A stretch of DNA of 64,000 nucleotides from Symsagittifera roscoffensis (GCF_963678635.1 NC_087066.1:53152312-53216311), one strand, 5' to 3'; positions 21,912-34,135 are shown, counted from the stretch's first letter. A program made the numbers and translations. The notes: generated from the sequence alone by a model not told the origin.

Positions 21912-23331
21912 GTTTACAGAGTTTTGAATCTTAGATCTTCTATCTGTAATGAAGGATGGATGGTGGTCGTTGTTGTTTGGCGAGCATCATTTCCTTTTGT
22001 TCTTGGAGAAGAAAGCTCCAAGAAGTTGGAGTCATCGATAGGAAGTTGTTAGTTATCGTTTGACAAAGACTATGACTGTCAATGAAATCAATCTGATTCC
22101 AAGTTGGTTTGCTATGATCGTCTGTTCTTAATTGGTTGTGGAGAACTGTTTTTCGATCTGGTTTGGGAATGGCGTGAAGATCGTGTTTGGAGGGGATGCC
22201 TTGTAACTCGGATCTGTACTTATACTTGAATATCGAGATGGTCATTGGTCTGATTCAATGAAGTCCTTTTCTTCGAAGTCAAGTCGTACTCTAAATCTTT
22301 ATGAGTTGTGATTGTGAGCGGCATGTCAGTTGTATTTAGCCATCCTGTAGGTTGAGTGTGATGGGTTCGTCGAGTCTTTGGATGCTCGTTCTTGTGGTTG
22401 TTCGTGATCTATGTACTGCATATTATAATTTACATTTTATAAAGTTTTGTTAGTTCTTATTTTTTAGTTATGATTTTGATTAATTATTTCACAAAAGCGT
22501 TTTAGTTTTAGTTCAGTTATTTTTAAGAGTTACTCACACTTGAGTACCTCTTGTCAAAAATAGTGATGTGTTCACAAAGCGTGGATGTAGCACGGTGGGT
22601 TAGGTCGATTATAGAGCATGCTCAGGACGTCCTCTCTGGCTGGTTAGGCCAGTAAGGGGAGTATGATTTCATGCTGGTTTTTTAAGGGGTCCTGTTTTGT
22701 GTTAACTTTTGTGTTATATTGTTTTTTGTTTTCCTTTTGTTTCATTGGTTGTGTCCTTTTGTCAAAAATCAAATTGTTTGTGGTTTGGGTTTGTCTTGCG
22801 ACTTTTTGGTGTTTTATTGTTTCTTTTTTAGACTTGGTAATAATCTTCAAAAGAATAATTTATCCAGTTTTAAGCTGGTTTAATACGGTTTGCGTACCGT
22901 GGGTTTTCTTTTCTTAGTCATGCTGTTAGTTGTTGGTTTATGGTGTTTAGTAAGCTGCGTTGGTTAGTTTGGTTATTATATAATTTCATTCCAACCGGGT
23001 TAAAGGAAAAGTGGAAACTTGTTATTGCTTGTTTGAGTTGTTGTTAGTGCAAACTTTAAACTTGAATTCATTATTTTGAACAATTCTTCGTGGGCGAGCT
23101 GTGAGATTGTGTATAAAATTTCTGTGCGTTTAAACAGAAGTTATATATAAGGTTAGTACTGCATTTCATTTATTTGAATGTACTGCTTTTAAGGTGAAAT
23201 TTTACTGCTTTTGGGGTTGAAAGGTAATTGATTTTCATCGTATTTTCAAATTTACTACATTTGGGGGAATAATTTAGAAATGAATTTACTACTTTGAATT
23301 AACTCTTACTGCATCATTTAGTGCTGTTGGT
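21912..23331 (-). other. 3' untranslated stretch of the 18.4-kb element
   Basis: About 1.4 kb between the last ORF and the 3' LTR. It holds only low-complexity open frames (for example a Lys/Gln/Asn-rich one at 22,644-22,850) and I see no gene. Confidence 0.5.
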
Positions 23332-24903
23332 TTAATAGAGTTTAAAATGGAAAACAGAGTGCGGAATGATCAGAGGTCGGGATTTTTCGTCATTGAAGGT
23401 CTTCGTGAGGGGACAAAAAATATACATTTGAGTGATGGGATCATAATTCCGGAGGATGCCTTGGAAGTTAGTATTTTTAATGCAAGACGTGAAGTTTAGA
23501 AAAAATGGTGAGCTGTATTTGGAATTAATGAACTGAAATCTGTGGTGAGGTTGTCGTGATGGTGTGTGTAAATGAAAATGATTTTGGATAAAGTGATAGT
23601 AAGTATGAGTATGTGTTTGCTTAGTTCTCAACATGATGTCGTGTGAGCAGTGCAAATCGCGTTCTTTTGGTGTCAGGAAGTGAAAGGTTAGAGAAAATGT
23701 TTGAAATTTTTTGTAAAATGATTCATATGCTTGGATGTCTGATAGTGCTTCTGAAATAATGTGATTGTGATCATGCTTTTTATCTAGTATGTTAAGGGTG
23801 AATATGTATGATGATTTAATAAAAAACTTTTCTGTGATTTGTGGATTTGCAAGTTTATTGTCATCAAGAAATTGGTCTTGATTAGATTTGATGATGTTAT
23901 GATCGTAATATTGAATTGAGTAGTCGTTAGCGCGGGGTGCAGTGAATGTTTTTAGTAATTTTTTATATCCTACATATGTAAATTGTCGTGGAGTGAGTGC
24001 TGTGGTTAATCTGAATAATTCGTCTTTAACCCTTTCAATATCGATAGTGGTGTTATAGAGTGGTAGCGTAAGGGGATTAGTGAAATTATAAAAAGCTGTC
24101 CAATGAAGTGTGGGTATTAATACATGTTCATCTACAAAATGACGTGGTTCAGGGTTAGAGTCGGATTGATTTAGTGTATATTGGGGAAAGAAAGGTAGGG
24201 TTATTTGAAGAAAGTTCGTAGTATTGGTGTGGTCTGGATGATTGATATATTCTCGGGCGGTTCCGGGTTTGGATGGGAATGGATGATTGGGGAATTTACG
24301 TTTAAAAGTTCTATATGCACGGTTAGTACTGTTGGATGATTCTGTGGAAGTGAATGTATGAGCTAATGATGGAGTATAATCTGAAATTGGTGTGGGTGTT
24401 GGTGGATTTGATGATGTTTTTGTTGATGATAATTGGTGAATAGTGAGGGTGTGGGGAGATAGCAATTGTTGTTGGAGTGTTCTGAAATTATCTAGTTCTT
24501 CGGAAAGTTGGATATTATCAGGGGAGTTGTTGGTGGAGCGTTCATTACTGGAGTATGTTGGGGTTACTTGAGAAGGAGTGTAGGGAGATGTATGTTGGCT
24601 ATGGGATTGTATAGGTCGGAAAGGGGGTTTTGAGAAGGTTGTTGAGATGGTCGGGGTATGTGTAAAAGGGGATGGTTCTGAATCGGCAAATTCGTCGTGG
24701 ATTTCAATATCAGAATTATTGAATTGTGAAATTGTTGTATAAATTGTGATATCTGAGTTAAAGTCAGAATTCATGCCGGATGATGTGTTAGCTTGTGGTG
24801 AATCAAGTGGCGGAAAAGCAAAAAGTGAGATAATAGGGAGTGGATTTTGGAGGTTGGCAGGAAGGGAGTTTGATTGGTGGAGTGATCCAACTTGTCTGCT
24901 CAT
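23332..24903 (-). CDS. Uncharacterised 523-codon ORF at the 3' end of the element
   Basis: The longest undisrupted frame in the element. I do not recognise it. The first ~200 residues are Ser/Thr/Pro/Asn-rich and look disordered. The rest looks folded, with regular hydrophobic spacing, a His-rich patch (residues ~445-470) and a conserved-looking end (RNYDPITQMYIFCPL). There is no signal peptide, no membrane segment and no CCHC knuckle. Its ATG overlaps the TGA of the preceding frame by four bases (ATGA), which would fit coupled translation or a spliced transcript. Surviving open while pol and env-like frames are broken is notable, but a low-stop composition could help. It could be an accessory or regulatory protein of the element, or a captured gene. 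Confidence 0.6.
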   Translation of the reverse strand: MSRQVGSLHQSNSLPANLQNPLPIISLFAFPPLDSPQANTSSGMNSDFNSDITIYTTISQFNNSDIEIHDEFADSEPSPFTHTPTISTTFSKPPFRPIQSHSQHTSPYTPSQVTPTYSSNERSTNNSPDNIQLSEELDNFRTLQQQLLSPHTLTIHQLSSTKTSSNPPTPTPISDYTPSLAHTFTSTESSNSTNRAYRTFKRKFPNHPFPSKPGTAREYINHPDHTNTTNFLQITLPFFPQYTLNQSDSNPEPRHFVDEHVLIPTLHWTAFYNFTNPLTLPLYNTTIDIERVKDELFRLTTALTPRQFTYVGYKKLLKTFTAPRANDYSIQYYDHNIIKSNQDQFLDDNKLANPQITEKFFIKSSYIFTLNILDKKHDHNHIISEALSDIQAYESFYKKFQTFSLTFHFLTPKERDLHCSHDIMLRTKQTHTHTYYHFIQNHFHLHTPSRQPHHRFQFINSKYSSPFFLNFTSCIKNTNFQGILRNYDPITQMYIFCPLTKTFNDEKSRPLIIPHSVFHFKLY

Positions 24904-27478
24904 CGTGGGCTAAGAAAATGATTATTTTGAAACTGAAAAGTGGTGGTATGGGGCTGTTCAATGATTTGTTTGTATGAAGGTTGTTGTGTCACTATGTGTT
25001 GGATGGGGCTTTGTATGTGGCTGGGTCTTAAGTTTAGGGGGTTTGTGATTGCTAAGTTTCGAAAACTTCGTGAGACTAAAGATAATGAATGATTATTTGG
25101 TAAAAGGGTTGCCGTAGGTAATGCGTTTGTATTATTATTTGAGATTCGTTGATAGTTTTGTATTGTATTCTTTAATTTGTGCATCTGGGAGGATTTTATT
25201 ATTTGATGATGAATATATTCCAAAAAGTCCTGCAAATAATATGCGTGCTACGCTGGCTTGTCTGTTTACTTGTGTATGTATTGCGCATGTGTTATAGATT
25301 CCTTTTAATAATGAGAAAATAAATCCAATAAAATTAAACATTGCGTATAAGATAGTCAATCTTTCTAAGATGTAATATGGCCATCCTAGAAAGGCTAAAA
25401 CTTCGTTTTTGAGATTTACAAAACTAAAAATATTGATTGTTGATATATCTTGTGGTCGATATTTTTCACCGTTTAAATATGTGTAGTCTTTGATGTCTTT
25501 AAAATATCCGCTGTATTTCTGTGCGTAAATATCTGAAAATTCTGCTGTTTCTGCAAGTTTTTGTAAATTTTGGTCTATTGATTGTCGTTGTATAGTGTCC
25601 ATTTGTGTTAGTAGTTCTTGAAACTGTTGTGTTCTAATGTGATAATGTATATCGGATTTAGAATATATACCGATTGATTGTAAATCGATATTTGGGTTGC
25701 GAGCAATAGCTCGAATGCTTTCTGGTGAATACTTTTTTAGTGGCTGCATGAGTGTAGGGTATGGTGTCAGTAGATATTATTTATCTTCACCAGGGTTTAA
25801 TTGTACGACGTTGTGGCTATTTTGTGATCCACATGGGACTGCGGTATCACAAAAATATGTTCGTCTTGAAAGTGTATCAAAAAATGTACTTTATTTTTGT
25901 AGAATATGGGGATTCTTTTGTAACAACGTTTGTCTTCAAAAACATATAGTGGTGATACTTTTTTGGTGAAAGTATAAAACCATAAAATGTTTCCTTCATA
26001 GTTAAGGAAATTTGATCTATTTCCGGATAACAAATATCCTGCGTATGGTATTTTGAGTACTGCTAATGCGAGTGATTGTAGAATCTGTGTTCTTTCTAAT
26101 TCGCATAGCTGATGGAGTGTTTCTAATCAGAAAGTGACATTTCCTTGAATATTCTACTAATTGTGTAGTCAAATATCATATCTAAGTGAATGTCATAATG
26201 TATTGCGCTAAAATAAGAATTGTTCATTAATGATAATTCTTGTAAATGTGTGCTTTCACTGTCGTATGGTTCTAGTCTTCCATCAGGATTTCCTGCGTTT
26301 TTGCGGAGGTTCACTGGGGTGTTTAATGTATCTTCGTTTATCAGGTGATGTGTTGCATAGGGGTCAAATTTTATTTTTCCGTTTGTCATGTCGAAACCTT
26401 CGTCGTATTCAACAAGTATTTCGGAGTATTGTGTTTTGTAAAGTGGGTTTTTGTATTTACATGCAAATTCTGTTTCGTGAAATATTTGAAAATGTGTCAA
26501 CTTATTTTCTATATTATGGATGTTTCTAAAATTAGTACTTATTCTTTCAATTGGGTTTACTTTTTCAAATGGGATTGATTCAATAAAACATTTTTGGTGA
26601 AATTTAATCATTTCTAGCGTGTATTTTTGCAACTTAGAAAACTGTGCAGGTTTCTTCAGGAAACCATACTATGGTTGCTTGTGTGCGTGTTGTAGAATCG
26701 CAATATCCTTGGTCATTTTTGCAAGGAAGTCTAATGCCTTGGTAAAGGATTGTGTCGTCTTTTAAATCTCGTGTTAGTTGTACTTTTTCAAGTTGTATTT
26801 TCCAATCAAAAAAATTATTTCTTGACATCCTTTATTTTTTGTATCTGCTTTGCAATTTGAGGGATCATTGATACCTATGTGTGGTACCCAGTGTTTATCA
26901 TGTAGATCGTATGTCAGTCTTCCGTGTGTTCCATGAAAGGGGAAATTTCTGTCTAGTCTAATGTGACCTTGGTGTTTTTCAAGTTCTGCTTGATGTGCTG
27001 AGTCTGGGAAAACTTGAAAATTTACAAGTTTTCCATTTGTTCCGTCGTTTTGTGTTAAATTTAATTGTCTAAGTTCATTCTTACAGTCTTGAGGGCTAAG
27101 ATGTAGTAATCTGTCTATATTACTCTGATAGAAAGATTCGTGGTCTAGTCGGTTTTTATTTCAGTTTGAGACTTGCGAGCAATGTACTTTCTTTTCCGAA
27201 AATGTTGCTGTAAATTTGTATCCTGTTAATGTTGTTGATCGGGCTTTTGAGTATAAAGTTGCAATTACATTTGTGCTTTCTATAGCTTGTGGTTCTGATT
27301 CGCATTGTGTTACTTGGTTTATAGCGTATTTGTGTAGTGTTTTTTGTTCGTTTTCTTCACAATCATAGTGTGTTACTAAAAAATCCTGAGGTCCTGTACG
27401 AGGGGATGGATTTGTATGTTGTTCGGAAAAAATTAGAAAAAGAATGTGTTGAAACGTAAATATCTTTAAAATATACAT
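24900..27478 (-). pseudogene. Envelope-like glycoprotein, frameshifted, chuvirus-type layout
   Basis: Several minus-strand frames follow one another: 27,161-27,478, then about 26,830-27,160, 26,634-26,828, 26,123-26,632, 25,797-26,033, 25,135-25,749 and 24,900-25,235. The first has a hydrophobic leader (residues ~1-18) and then a Tyr-Asp-Cys motif followed by spaced cysteines. The middle is a long ectodomain with many Cys. The 25,135-25,749 frame has a strongly hydrophobic segment of ~35 residues (around 25,290-25,400) fit for a membrane anchor, then a tail. I infer a membrane fusion-type glycoprotein. The leader, early YDC and single distal anchor resemble chuvirus-type glycoproteins more than the furin-cleaved baculovirus-F type of insect errantiviruses, but this is pattern reading only. 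At least four frame changes and one stop make it non-functional as it stands. Confidence 0.55.
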
Positions 27479-27480
27479 GT

Positions 27481-28795
27481 ATGATAATCCGGAGTATGGG
27501 TTATAAAGTGTGATATATCCAATTGTGTTTTTAGTGTATCTATCGTATTTATATATTACTTCAGTTGTTATAAATGGAGGAGGTAGCGATTGAGCTGTTA
27601 TGTTTGGTGGAATTAGGGGAAAAGGGTGTTGAACAATTTTATTACGTTTGACTGTGATTTCGAACTTTAATTGGAGACTGTTTTGTTGATGTATTTGAAT
27701 GTTATGTTCTCGGATATCTTCGTGGATATCTTGTCTATATTGTAATCTATTAAGTGCCCAACTATGGAGTCGGTTACTTTCTTGATGTTGTCCAAATAGT
27801 GAGGGAGGTGCTACGAAAGTATTCCAATCTAATCGTAAAGGGATATTTGACGATGATTGTTCTCGGTATCTAGCGTGGAGATTGTTTGGAAAATTTAAAG
27901 GGAAAAGTGTTGGTGAGACTTGGCTTATTGATGGTGTTGACGGAAGTGAGAGTGTTTCTGGTAATGATGATAGTGTTGTATCAGAAGAAATGTCTATTGG
28001 TTCATTTACTATGTTCGGTTCACCTTGAGTATATGAGTGTGTTGTCCAATATGGTGGTCGTTCTGTGGTGGTCGTTCTGGGGGATTAAAAGGGTTTTCTC
28101 GGATTTGTTGAGATGTGAGGGTTGAACCTAGGTAGTCTGAGGGTATATTTGAGATGCTATGTTGTGAAAGAAGTGTGGGAGTTTCTGGTAGTGTACTGCT
28201 CTAAAGTTCTGAGATAGTTGGGGTTGGTGATTGAGGTATATTAAAATGAACTCTGGGGGTTTGAAAATTTCTATTTCTTCGCGGATGTATAATTTGTCTA
28301 TGTATCTCAGATGTATTTTGATTTTGGCTAATATGTCTAACTCGATCGAGGTCTTGTTGCAAGGTGGGGTAAAAGTTATATGTTGGTTCACTTAAAGGTG
28401 CTTGTCGATGAACTGGTTCCAGTGGTTCTGATAAGCGTGCGTGTCGCTCTTCAAAGGTGTATGGATTGTCTCGAAAAGAAATGCGTGTTGATGTTTGGGG
28501 ATTGTTTGGAGTTGTAGGTGTTATTGGACTTTCGTGGGATGTGGTTGATGAGGGCTGGTTTGGTGGTGGTTGATTAGCAATTTTGGAAAGTTATCTGAAT
28601 TTTAATTTTTTCTGGAAAATTTGTGTTTTTATAATATTCTTCAATAAAGAGTAATAAGAGGATGGTTGCTAGGGCAAAGGTGACTATTACCTTTTTTATA
28701 CATTTGCACACTGTCATGATGAGGGAGATTAAAAATGTGAAAAAAATTATGTATAAAAGAAAAATATCTGTTCGACTGAAAATAGTTCGTATCAT
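27481..28795 (-). pseudogene. Membrane/Pro-rich ORF between integrase and the envelope region
   Basis: 28,574-28,795 encodes 73 residues with two hydrophobic segments (about residues 12-30 and 36-50) separated by a Cys/Lys-containing loop. In a shifted frame the region continues as a Pro/Ser/Thr-rich stretch, then a longer open frame (about 27,481-28,020) with folded-looking sequence that runs without a stop into the envelope leader. It may therefore be the N-terminal part of the envelope precursor or a separate small membrane protein. I recognise no family. Frameshifts near 28,575 and 28,045 break it. Confidence 0.4.
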
Positions 28796-29773
28796 TTAGA
28801 TAGATTATACGTATTCATACCTGTAGATGTGGTCAAGGATTTGGGAGAGTTGGAGATATAATTCAAATAGGGAATAGAAAATTTAAAAAAGATTGCAAAC
28901 AATTATAGAAATTATATTTATGAACTCAAAAGTTTCAAGGAAAAAGTATATCAAAAATTGAAATAGATTGAAAAATTTTGTGAAGAGGTTTAGATGTTTT
29001 TGTTTTATGTGATCAACTGTTATGGAAAGAAGCACTTCCGAAGTGATTTGTTCATTGAATATTTTTTAAAGTTTTGAGGCGAAATTCAAGTGTGGTCGAA
29101 TTATCTATTGATTTTTTGACAAGTGGGTTGAGTTTAAGCAAAAATTGTTGCGGGCTATTTTATTGGTGTTCGGGAGGTCTTCATAGTATTGTTTTCATTT
29201 GTTGAATAAATGGGGGTATTTTTGAAATATTTGTACTTTAGGCCAAATGATCATGGGTCTTTTTTACTTTAGGCTACTTTGCCATTTTTTGTATGGGGAC
29301 TTTTGAGGTCTGAATTGGGAAAATTTTGTTGATTTTTGCATAATCTGATAGGGGAGGGTTATAATATTGAAGTAGTGTTTATTTTAGTTGTCAAGTTTTA
29401 GCGAATATCTTGTTTTTGACCTGGAGTTTGTAAAAATATAGTTATAGATATGCCTGGAGATTAATTTCTATCGGCTAAATAAGTTTGTGTTAGAGATAGA
29501 ATGGTGACAATTTGAACAAGTTCTATTGGTTTAATTTGAACTAGAATTGATCGAGGTTATTTTCAGCATGTTTTTACAGAAATGTGAAGGTGTAAAATGA
29601 TTTAAAAGAACGTTTACCCTAATATTAAATCAAGGTTGTTTCTGAAATTCAGCTTTCTTTAATATTTCAGAGTGTGGGATGAATGTTTTATAGTTTTTCC
29701 GTGGTTGACTTCTAAGACGTGATGATTCTATGTTCGGATTTTTGTTGTTGATCCTATGGTAAATTTTTTTCTG
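28796..29773 (-). other. Non-coding gap between pol and the downstream genes
   Basis: About 1 kb with no open frame on the element strand. Such a gap would suit splice or promoter signals for expression of the downstream genes, but none is identifiable by eye. Confidence 0.4.
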
Positions 29774-30484
29774 TTAATTTTTTATTTTTCCTTTCTTTTT
29801 GAGGTATATTTTTAGTTCTGGTGTGTTTGATCTTTGAGGGTCTATATTCTGCTGTTGAATTATTTTTGTATTTTTGGCAGTAATAACATTTTGATTTTGT
29901 TCTTTTTGTGGGTTAATTTGAACTATGTGTAAACCGGTGAAAGAACATAATTGAGTTAATTCGCGAAGTGCGTATTCCTTTGGATAATAAGGTTTAAGGT
30001 TGTTACGGTGTTGTATGATTTCCTTCTTGCTGGAGTCAGTAAGCTTGTATGTTACTTCAGTAGGTTTATCAATTATTTGGTATGGTCCTTTTCGAAGTGG
30101 TTGTAATTTTTTGGATATTCCTTTTTGTGTATTAAAATTAGTTATTCAAACAAATGTTCCAATTTTTAAGCCTGTGGCTGGCATGAAGCGTGAATTAATT
30201 TGGTGATTTCTATTTTGCCTTTCTAACAATTTTTTTGTTACTTTTTGGTAAATTTCATTGTGTTTTTTATCTCTTTTTAAAATCCATTCGGTATGTGTAC
30301 CGGAAGCTAATTTCAAAGTTTGTGGATGATGAAAGTGGTCTTCATCATGTGTGTGTAACGGTAGGTTATAACAAACTGAATCTTTGTTGTGTTGACAATA
30401 AACTTGTGCATTTTTATGAGCGTTTGCTGTAAACATGATTGGTTTTCGTGACTTTTGATTTAAAACCATTTCATATGGTGACAT
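29774..30484 (-). pseudogene. pol: Integrase C-terminus with GPY/F module
   Basis: 30,146-30,484 starts SPYEMV, the end of the core domain. After an in-frame TGA at about 30,144 the frame stays open to a TAA at 29,774. The GPY module reads LRKGPYQIIDKP at about 30,085. GPY/F modules mark many Ty3/Gypsy and retroviral integrases and assist DNA binding and multimerisation. The TGA sits where the flanking sequence suggests Trp. Confidence 0.75.
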
Positions 30485-30487
30485 TCC

Positions 30488-31459
30488 TCAAGTTGTTGTA
30501 ATTTGTGAATTATAGGATGATGGGAATAATTTTACATCTGTTGACCATTGAGTATATCGTGTATCATTTCCATTAATGATGCATCTAAGGTATTCTTGTA
30601 GTGAACGATTCATACCTTCGATTAATCCATTTGTCCAAGGTGCATGAGATGTACGTGGTTTATCTTTAATATTATATAGGTGGCATAATGTGATGATTTC
30701 GTTGTTAATGAATTCTGTTCCATTACCTGTGACTAGTCTTTCTGGTAGTCCGAATTTAGCTATCCAATGTTCGTAAAGTGTTGTGTATGCGTAGTAAGCA
30801 TTACAATGTGGTACTGGGTTGAGTGCTACGTAGTGTGTAAATGCATCAACAATTACCATAATATAAGAATTTCTTTCGGAGGATGGTGAAATGGGTCCCT
30901 TTGTGTCGAATGAAATTCTATGATTGAAATATAGACTTTGTCCTTTAAAATCTTGTTTTGCTGCTATTTGTTTTTGATTTGGACAATGTTTATTTAATTG
31001 ACATATTATGCAATTGCTGCATAATACTTTAATCCAAATTGGTGCATTTGGGAAGTTACAATTTTGTGTAAACTTTGAATATGTCTTTTCTGATCCTGAG
31101 TGTCTATTTGTATGTTGTGTATGGGATATGTCAAATGCTATCAGCATCATGCTGAGGGGGAGACAGGTTACTTTAAAATTGGGTGTTTGATATTCTAGAA
31201 GGTCTGTGATTTCATTAATAGTTGTATTATTGTATTTTCTAAAGTATCGGAGGAGTGTTTTATTTCCTATTATTGTTGTATCAGCCTTTGTTGGTTTTGT
31301 TTTATACTTGTGCCATGATTTGAATTGGCGAATTACGGGATCAACGTTTTGATATTTCTGTAATAACTGTAGTGTAATTGTTCCTGTTGGTGGTAGAAAA
31401 ATATTTTCAATTTCTTTTTTTTGATAAAGGAATTGTGTCGAGTGGGTCATGAAGATCAA
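30488..31459 (-). pseudogene. pol: Integrase N-terminal and catalytic core, active site mutated
   Basis: Zinc-binding HHCC is present (HTNRH, then CSNCIICQ). The first catalytic Asp is in FDTKGP. The second, usually in T-D-N-G, reads T-G-N-G: the codon is GGT at 30,725-30,727. The Glu follows 35 residues later in GLIEGMNR, as in D,D-35-E enzymes. Without the second Asp the enzyme should be unable to join DNA. The frame ends at a TGA between core and SPYEMV. The frame before the first Met is probably the continuation of Pol. Confidence 0.85.
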
Positions 31460-31603
31460 AAACTTGATTTATCGTGTATTTTGAAATATCTGTTGATGGT
31501 CCTGATAATTTAATTTTGTCAGTTAAATTTTCTTTTTCTATCAATGGAAAGGTGTCTTTTTTGTGTGGCTGTTGTTTGATTGTTTTTTGTTGAGTATTAT
31601 TTT

Positions 31604-32401
31604 TTATCCAATGTGAATAAGTTTGAATGTGGATGTTCCTAATAGACCTACTTCATAGTGGTTATTTTGACAATTTAAAAAGAGTGGAAAATGTTGTAAG
31701 TTATTTATTTGTGACTGATCTATATCAATTTTTACTGCATATTTGCATTCCAATCTGGGTGATGTTTCATTTTTTGCAAGATAGAATTTAATATTTTGTG
31801 GTATTTCAACTGTAATTTTTCGTGTAAGTAGTTCAGGTGGTGTATTTTTACTTAATGTATCTGGTAGTGCAAGATTTTTTCCTGCTCTCCAAACTATATG
31901 TAAGTTTGGGATTTTCATTAAAATTAATTGAAATCTATAAACTCTATGGTTTGGGTTTGATTTCTGTGTAAAAAGAAATATTATAGGTTTATGATCTGTA
32001 AATAGAACTGTTGGATGTTTAGATCCAAGTATTAGAAATTCATATTCGGTAAGTGTGTATATTATAGCTGTGCATTCTCTCATGAGAGTAGAGAGTCGTA
32101 GTTCAGCTTGTGTAAATAAGCGAAAATTTGCTGATATAAGATTCATTTTGTTTGTTCCACTGTGTGATTGTAGTAATGCTGCGCCGATCCCAAAGTTTGA
32201 AGCATCGCACGTTGCGTAAAATGGTTGATTTGGATCTGGGATTGTATTTGATATTTGTTCTGTTAACAGTTTTTTTATTTCGTTGAATCTTGTTTGATGT
32301 TCGGTAGTCCATTCGAAGTTATTTTGTTGTCTAAGGATGTTGTAGAAAGGTCTTAAATATAATTGCATTTTGTATACATTTTTACTTAAGAAATTTAACA
32401 T
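31604..32401 (-). pseudogene. pol: RT thumb/connection and RNase H
   Basis: Open for 265 codons. LRPFYNILRQQNNFEWT is the RT connection typical of Gypsy Pol. RNase H starts at about residue 60 with YATCDASNFGIGAALLQ (first catalytic Asp), then LSTLMRECTAIIYTL (Glu), and LFTDHKPIIFL (Asp). It ends with a hinge-like stretch (WRAGKNLALPDTLSK). The RNase H motifs look intact; loss of function comes from neighbouring breaks. 31,460-31,603 is the short stretch before integrase. Confidence 0.85.
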
Positions 32402-33282
32402 TCCAAGGAATTCTTGGATTTTCTTTTTTTTTGTGGGTGGTTGAAGTTTCTGAATTGCGTGTATTCGTGAATCAATGGAGTTATAGTGATACTTTCGATA
32501 ATGTGGCCAAGAAGTTTTACGCGTGTTAGGAAAAAATGTGATTTGTCTGGGGCTGCTTTCATGTTTTCATTTTTGAGTATTTGATGATATTATTCTAAAA
32601 TTATAAAGATTTCGTCTTTCGTTTGTGACTGCATGAAATTATCATCTAAGTATGTGATTGCATGTTTTTTGAGTATAAGTGGTCTACAAATTTTACTCAT
32701 AAAAGCTGAAAAAGCTGCTGGTCCTATGGAAAGATCATAGAATAATCTATTAAATTCGTATTGCTGATTTCCAATAACGAATTGTGTTAATCATCATTAC
32801 TGTTCATCTAGTGGCATTTGATTGTATGCCCTATTCATATCTGCGGTTGTGAAGTATTTACCATTTATTTTTGTTAGAATTACTTGAATAGGTTCAATGG
32901 GCCAATTACTTTTAGTTTCATCAATTAGTGAATTGAGGTATCTAGCATCTAGAACAATTTTTAGTGATTCTCCTTTAGCTAAGATGATAACTGGGTTGAT
33001 AAAGTTGTTACGTTTTGGTTGTTCTTCTTTGTTTACTGGTGATAAAATTTCATATTGTTCTAAAATGTCAAGTAGTCTTTTGAAAACTGCGTCAGGTTTT
33101 AAAGGTAAATGTAGTGGTGAACTAATTTTTCCAAAATCGAATTTTGATGTTGCATAAACTGTTGGAAATTTTAATAACAGTTCGGCTAATTTATCGAATT
33201 CTTTTTGTGTTATTTGGGAATGTTGAAAATTAAACATTGTTAGAAACTTTTGTTGTTCTTCCGTATAATGTGATATTTTCAA
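32402..33282 (-). pseudogene. pol: Reverse transcriptase fingers and palm, broken
   Basis: 33,282-32,797 encodes the N-terminal half: LKIVLDARYLNSLID and FTTADMNRAYNQMPLDE (the catalytic Asp of motif A lies in TTAD). Stops cluster at 32,790-32,800. After them the palm continues and the YLDD active-site box lies at 32,641-32,652. Another stop (TAA) follows at about 32,593. The YLDD box and motif A Asp are kept, so the damage is by nonsense codons and a frameshift, not by loss of the active site. Confidence 0.85.
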
Positions 33283-33357
33283 CGTTGGTTTAAAATATGG
33301 TGTTTTTGTGAAGTAGTCAGTGTTTCTTTTTTCGTTTCTTATTATGTTGTTTATTGA

Positions 33358-34135
33358 TTATTCTTCATCAAGAATTGTTGATTGACATATATCTAGTAAT
33401 TGTAGAATATTATTGACTCGATATGCTACTTCATTTGTGGGTGAAGTTGTAGCATTTGTTTCACAGTATCCTAAGAGTCCTAAGGGTAGTGTTATCCGGT
33501 ATGGTGAATTGTTATATATGTGTAATGAAATTATAACTGAGTTTGAATGTTTCATAAATTTTTTTGATGAAATTGTGATTCGGAAAAATTTATGGATGGG
33601 TTTAAATTGAAGATCTGACTTTAAACAATGTTGTTTGTGTTGGTCTTTATCGTACTGATGGCCTTGTTTGATTGAAAAGTTATATACATTTCCTGATAGT
33701 GGTTTCAGGTGTTTTCGTTTCTGATTGTAAATAGGATAAAATTTGGAGAAAAATGGTGGTTGTTTGTTTAATATTTGAAAGAATGTTAAGGATGTGCTTT
33801 TTGTCCTTGTGTTTTTATCTTTTATATGAAGTTTGCTATTCAAAACGTTTATTGTGGGAATATACTTAGTTATAAATGGTATGCCAAAGATATTGTGTTT
33901 TATGTCTGCAATGTGAAATGTTTGTTTAGATGGTTTATTTAGTATTTTATTTTGTTCCATTGTTGTAGTGGTAACAAGTAAATGTTGTATTTTTCCGTAA
34001 TTTACTAATGTTGTTCCTTGGGCTGTTGCTAATTTACTGGCGGTCTTTATAGGTGTTAGGAATATGTGTAACGATTTGATTTCATTCCAAGTAGGGATGT
34101 TAATAATATTTGATTCTGCTCCGGAATCAATTTAA
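33358..34135 (-). pseudogene. pol: Aspartic protease and protease-RT linker
   Basis: The retropepsin active site D-S-G-A lies at about 34,118-34,131, just after a T/A homopolymer where the frame breaks from the upstream part. A Gypsy-like TTLVNYG stretch and IFGIPFI (flap/C-terminal region) follow. The open frame 33,358-33,960 carries the rest of protease plus a long Lys/His-rich linker, and ends at a TAA before the RT domain. Confidence 0.7.
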
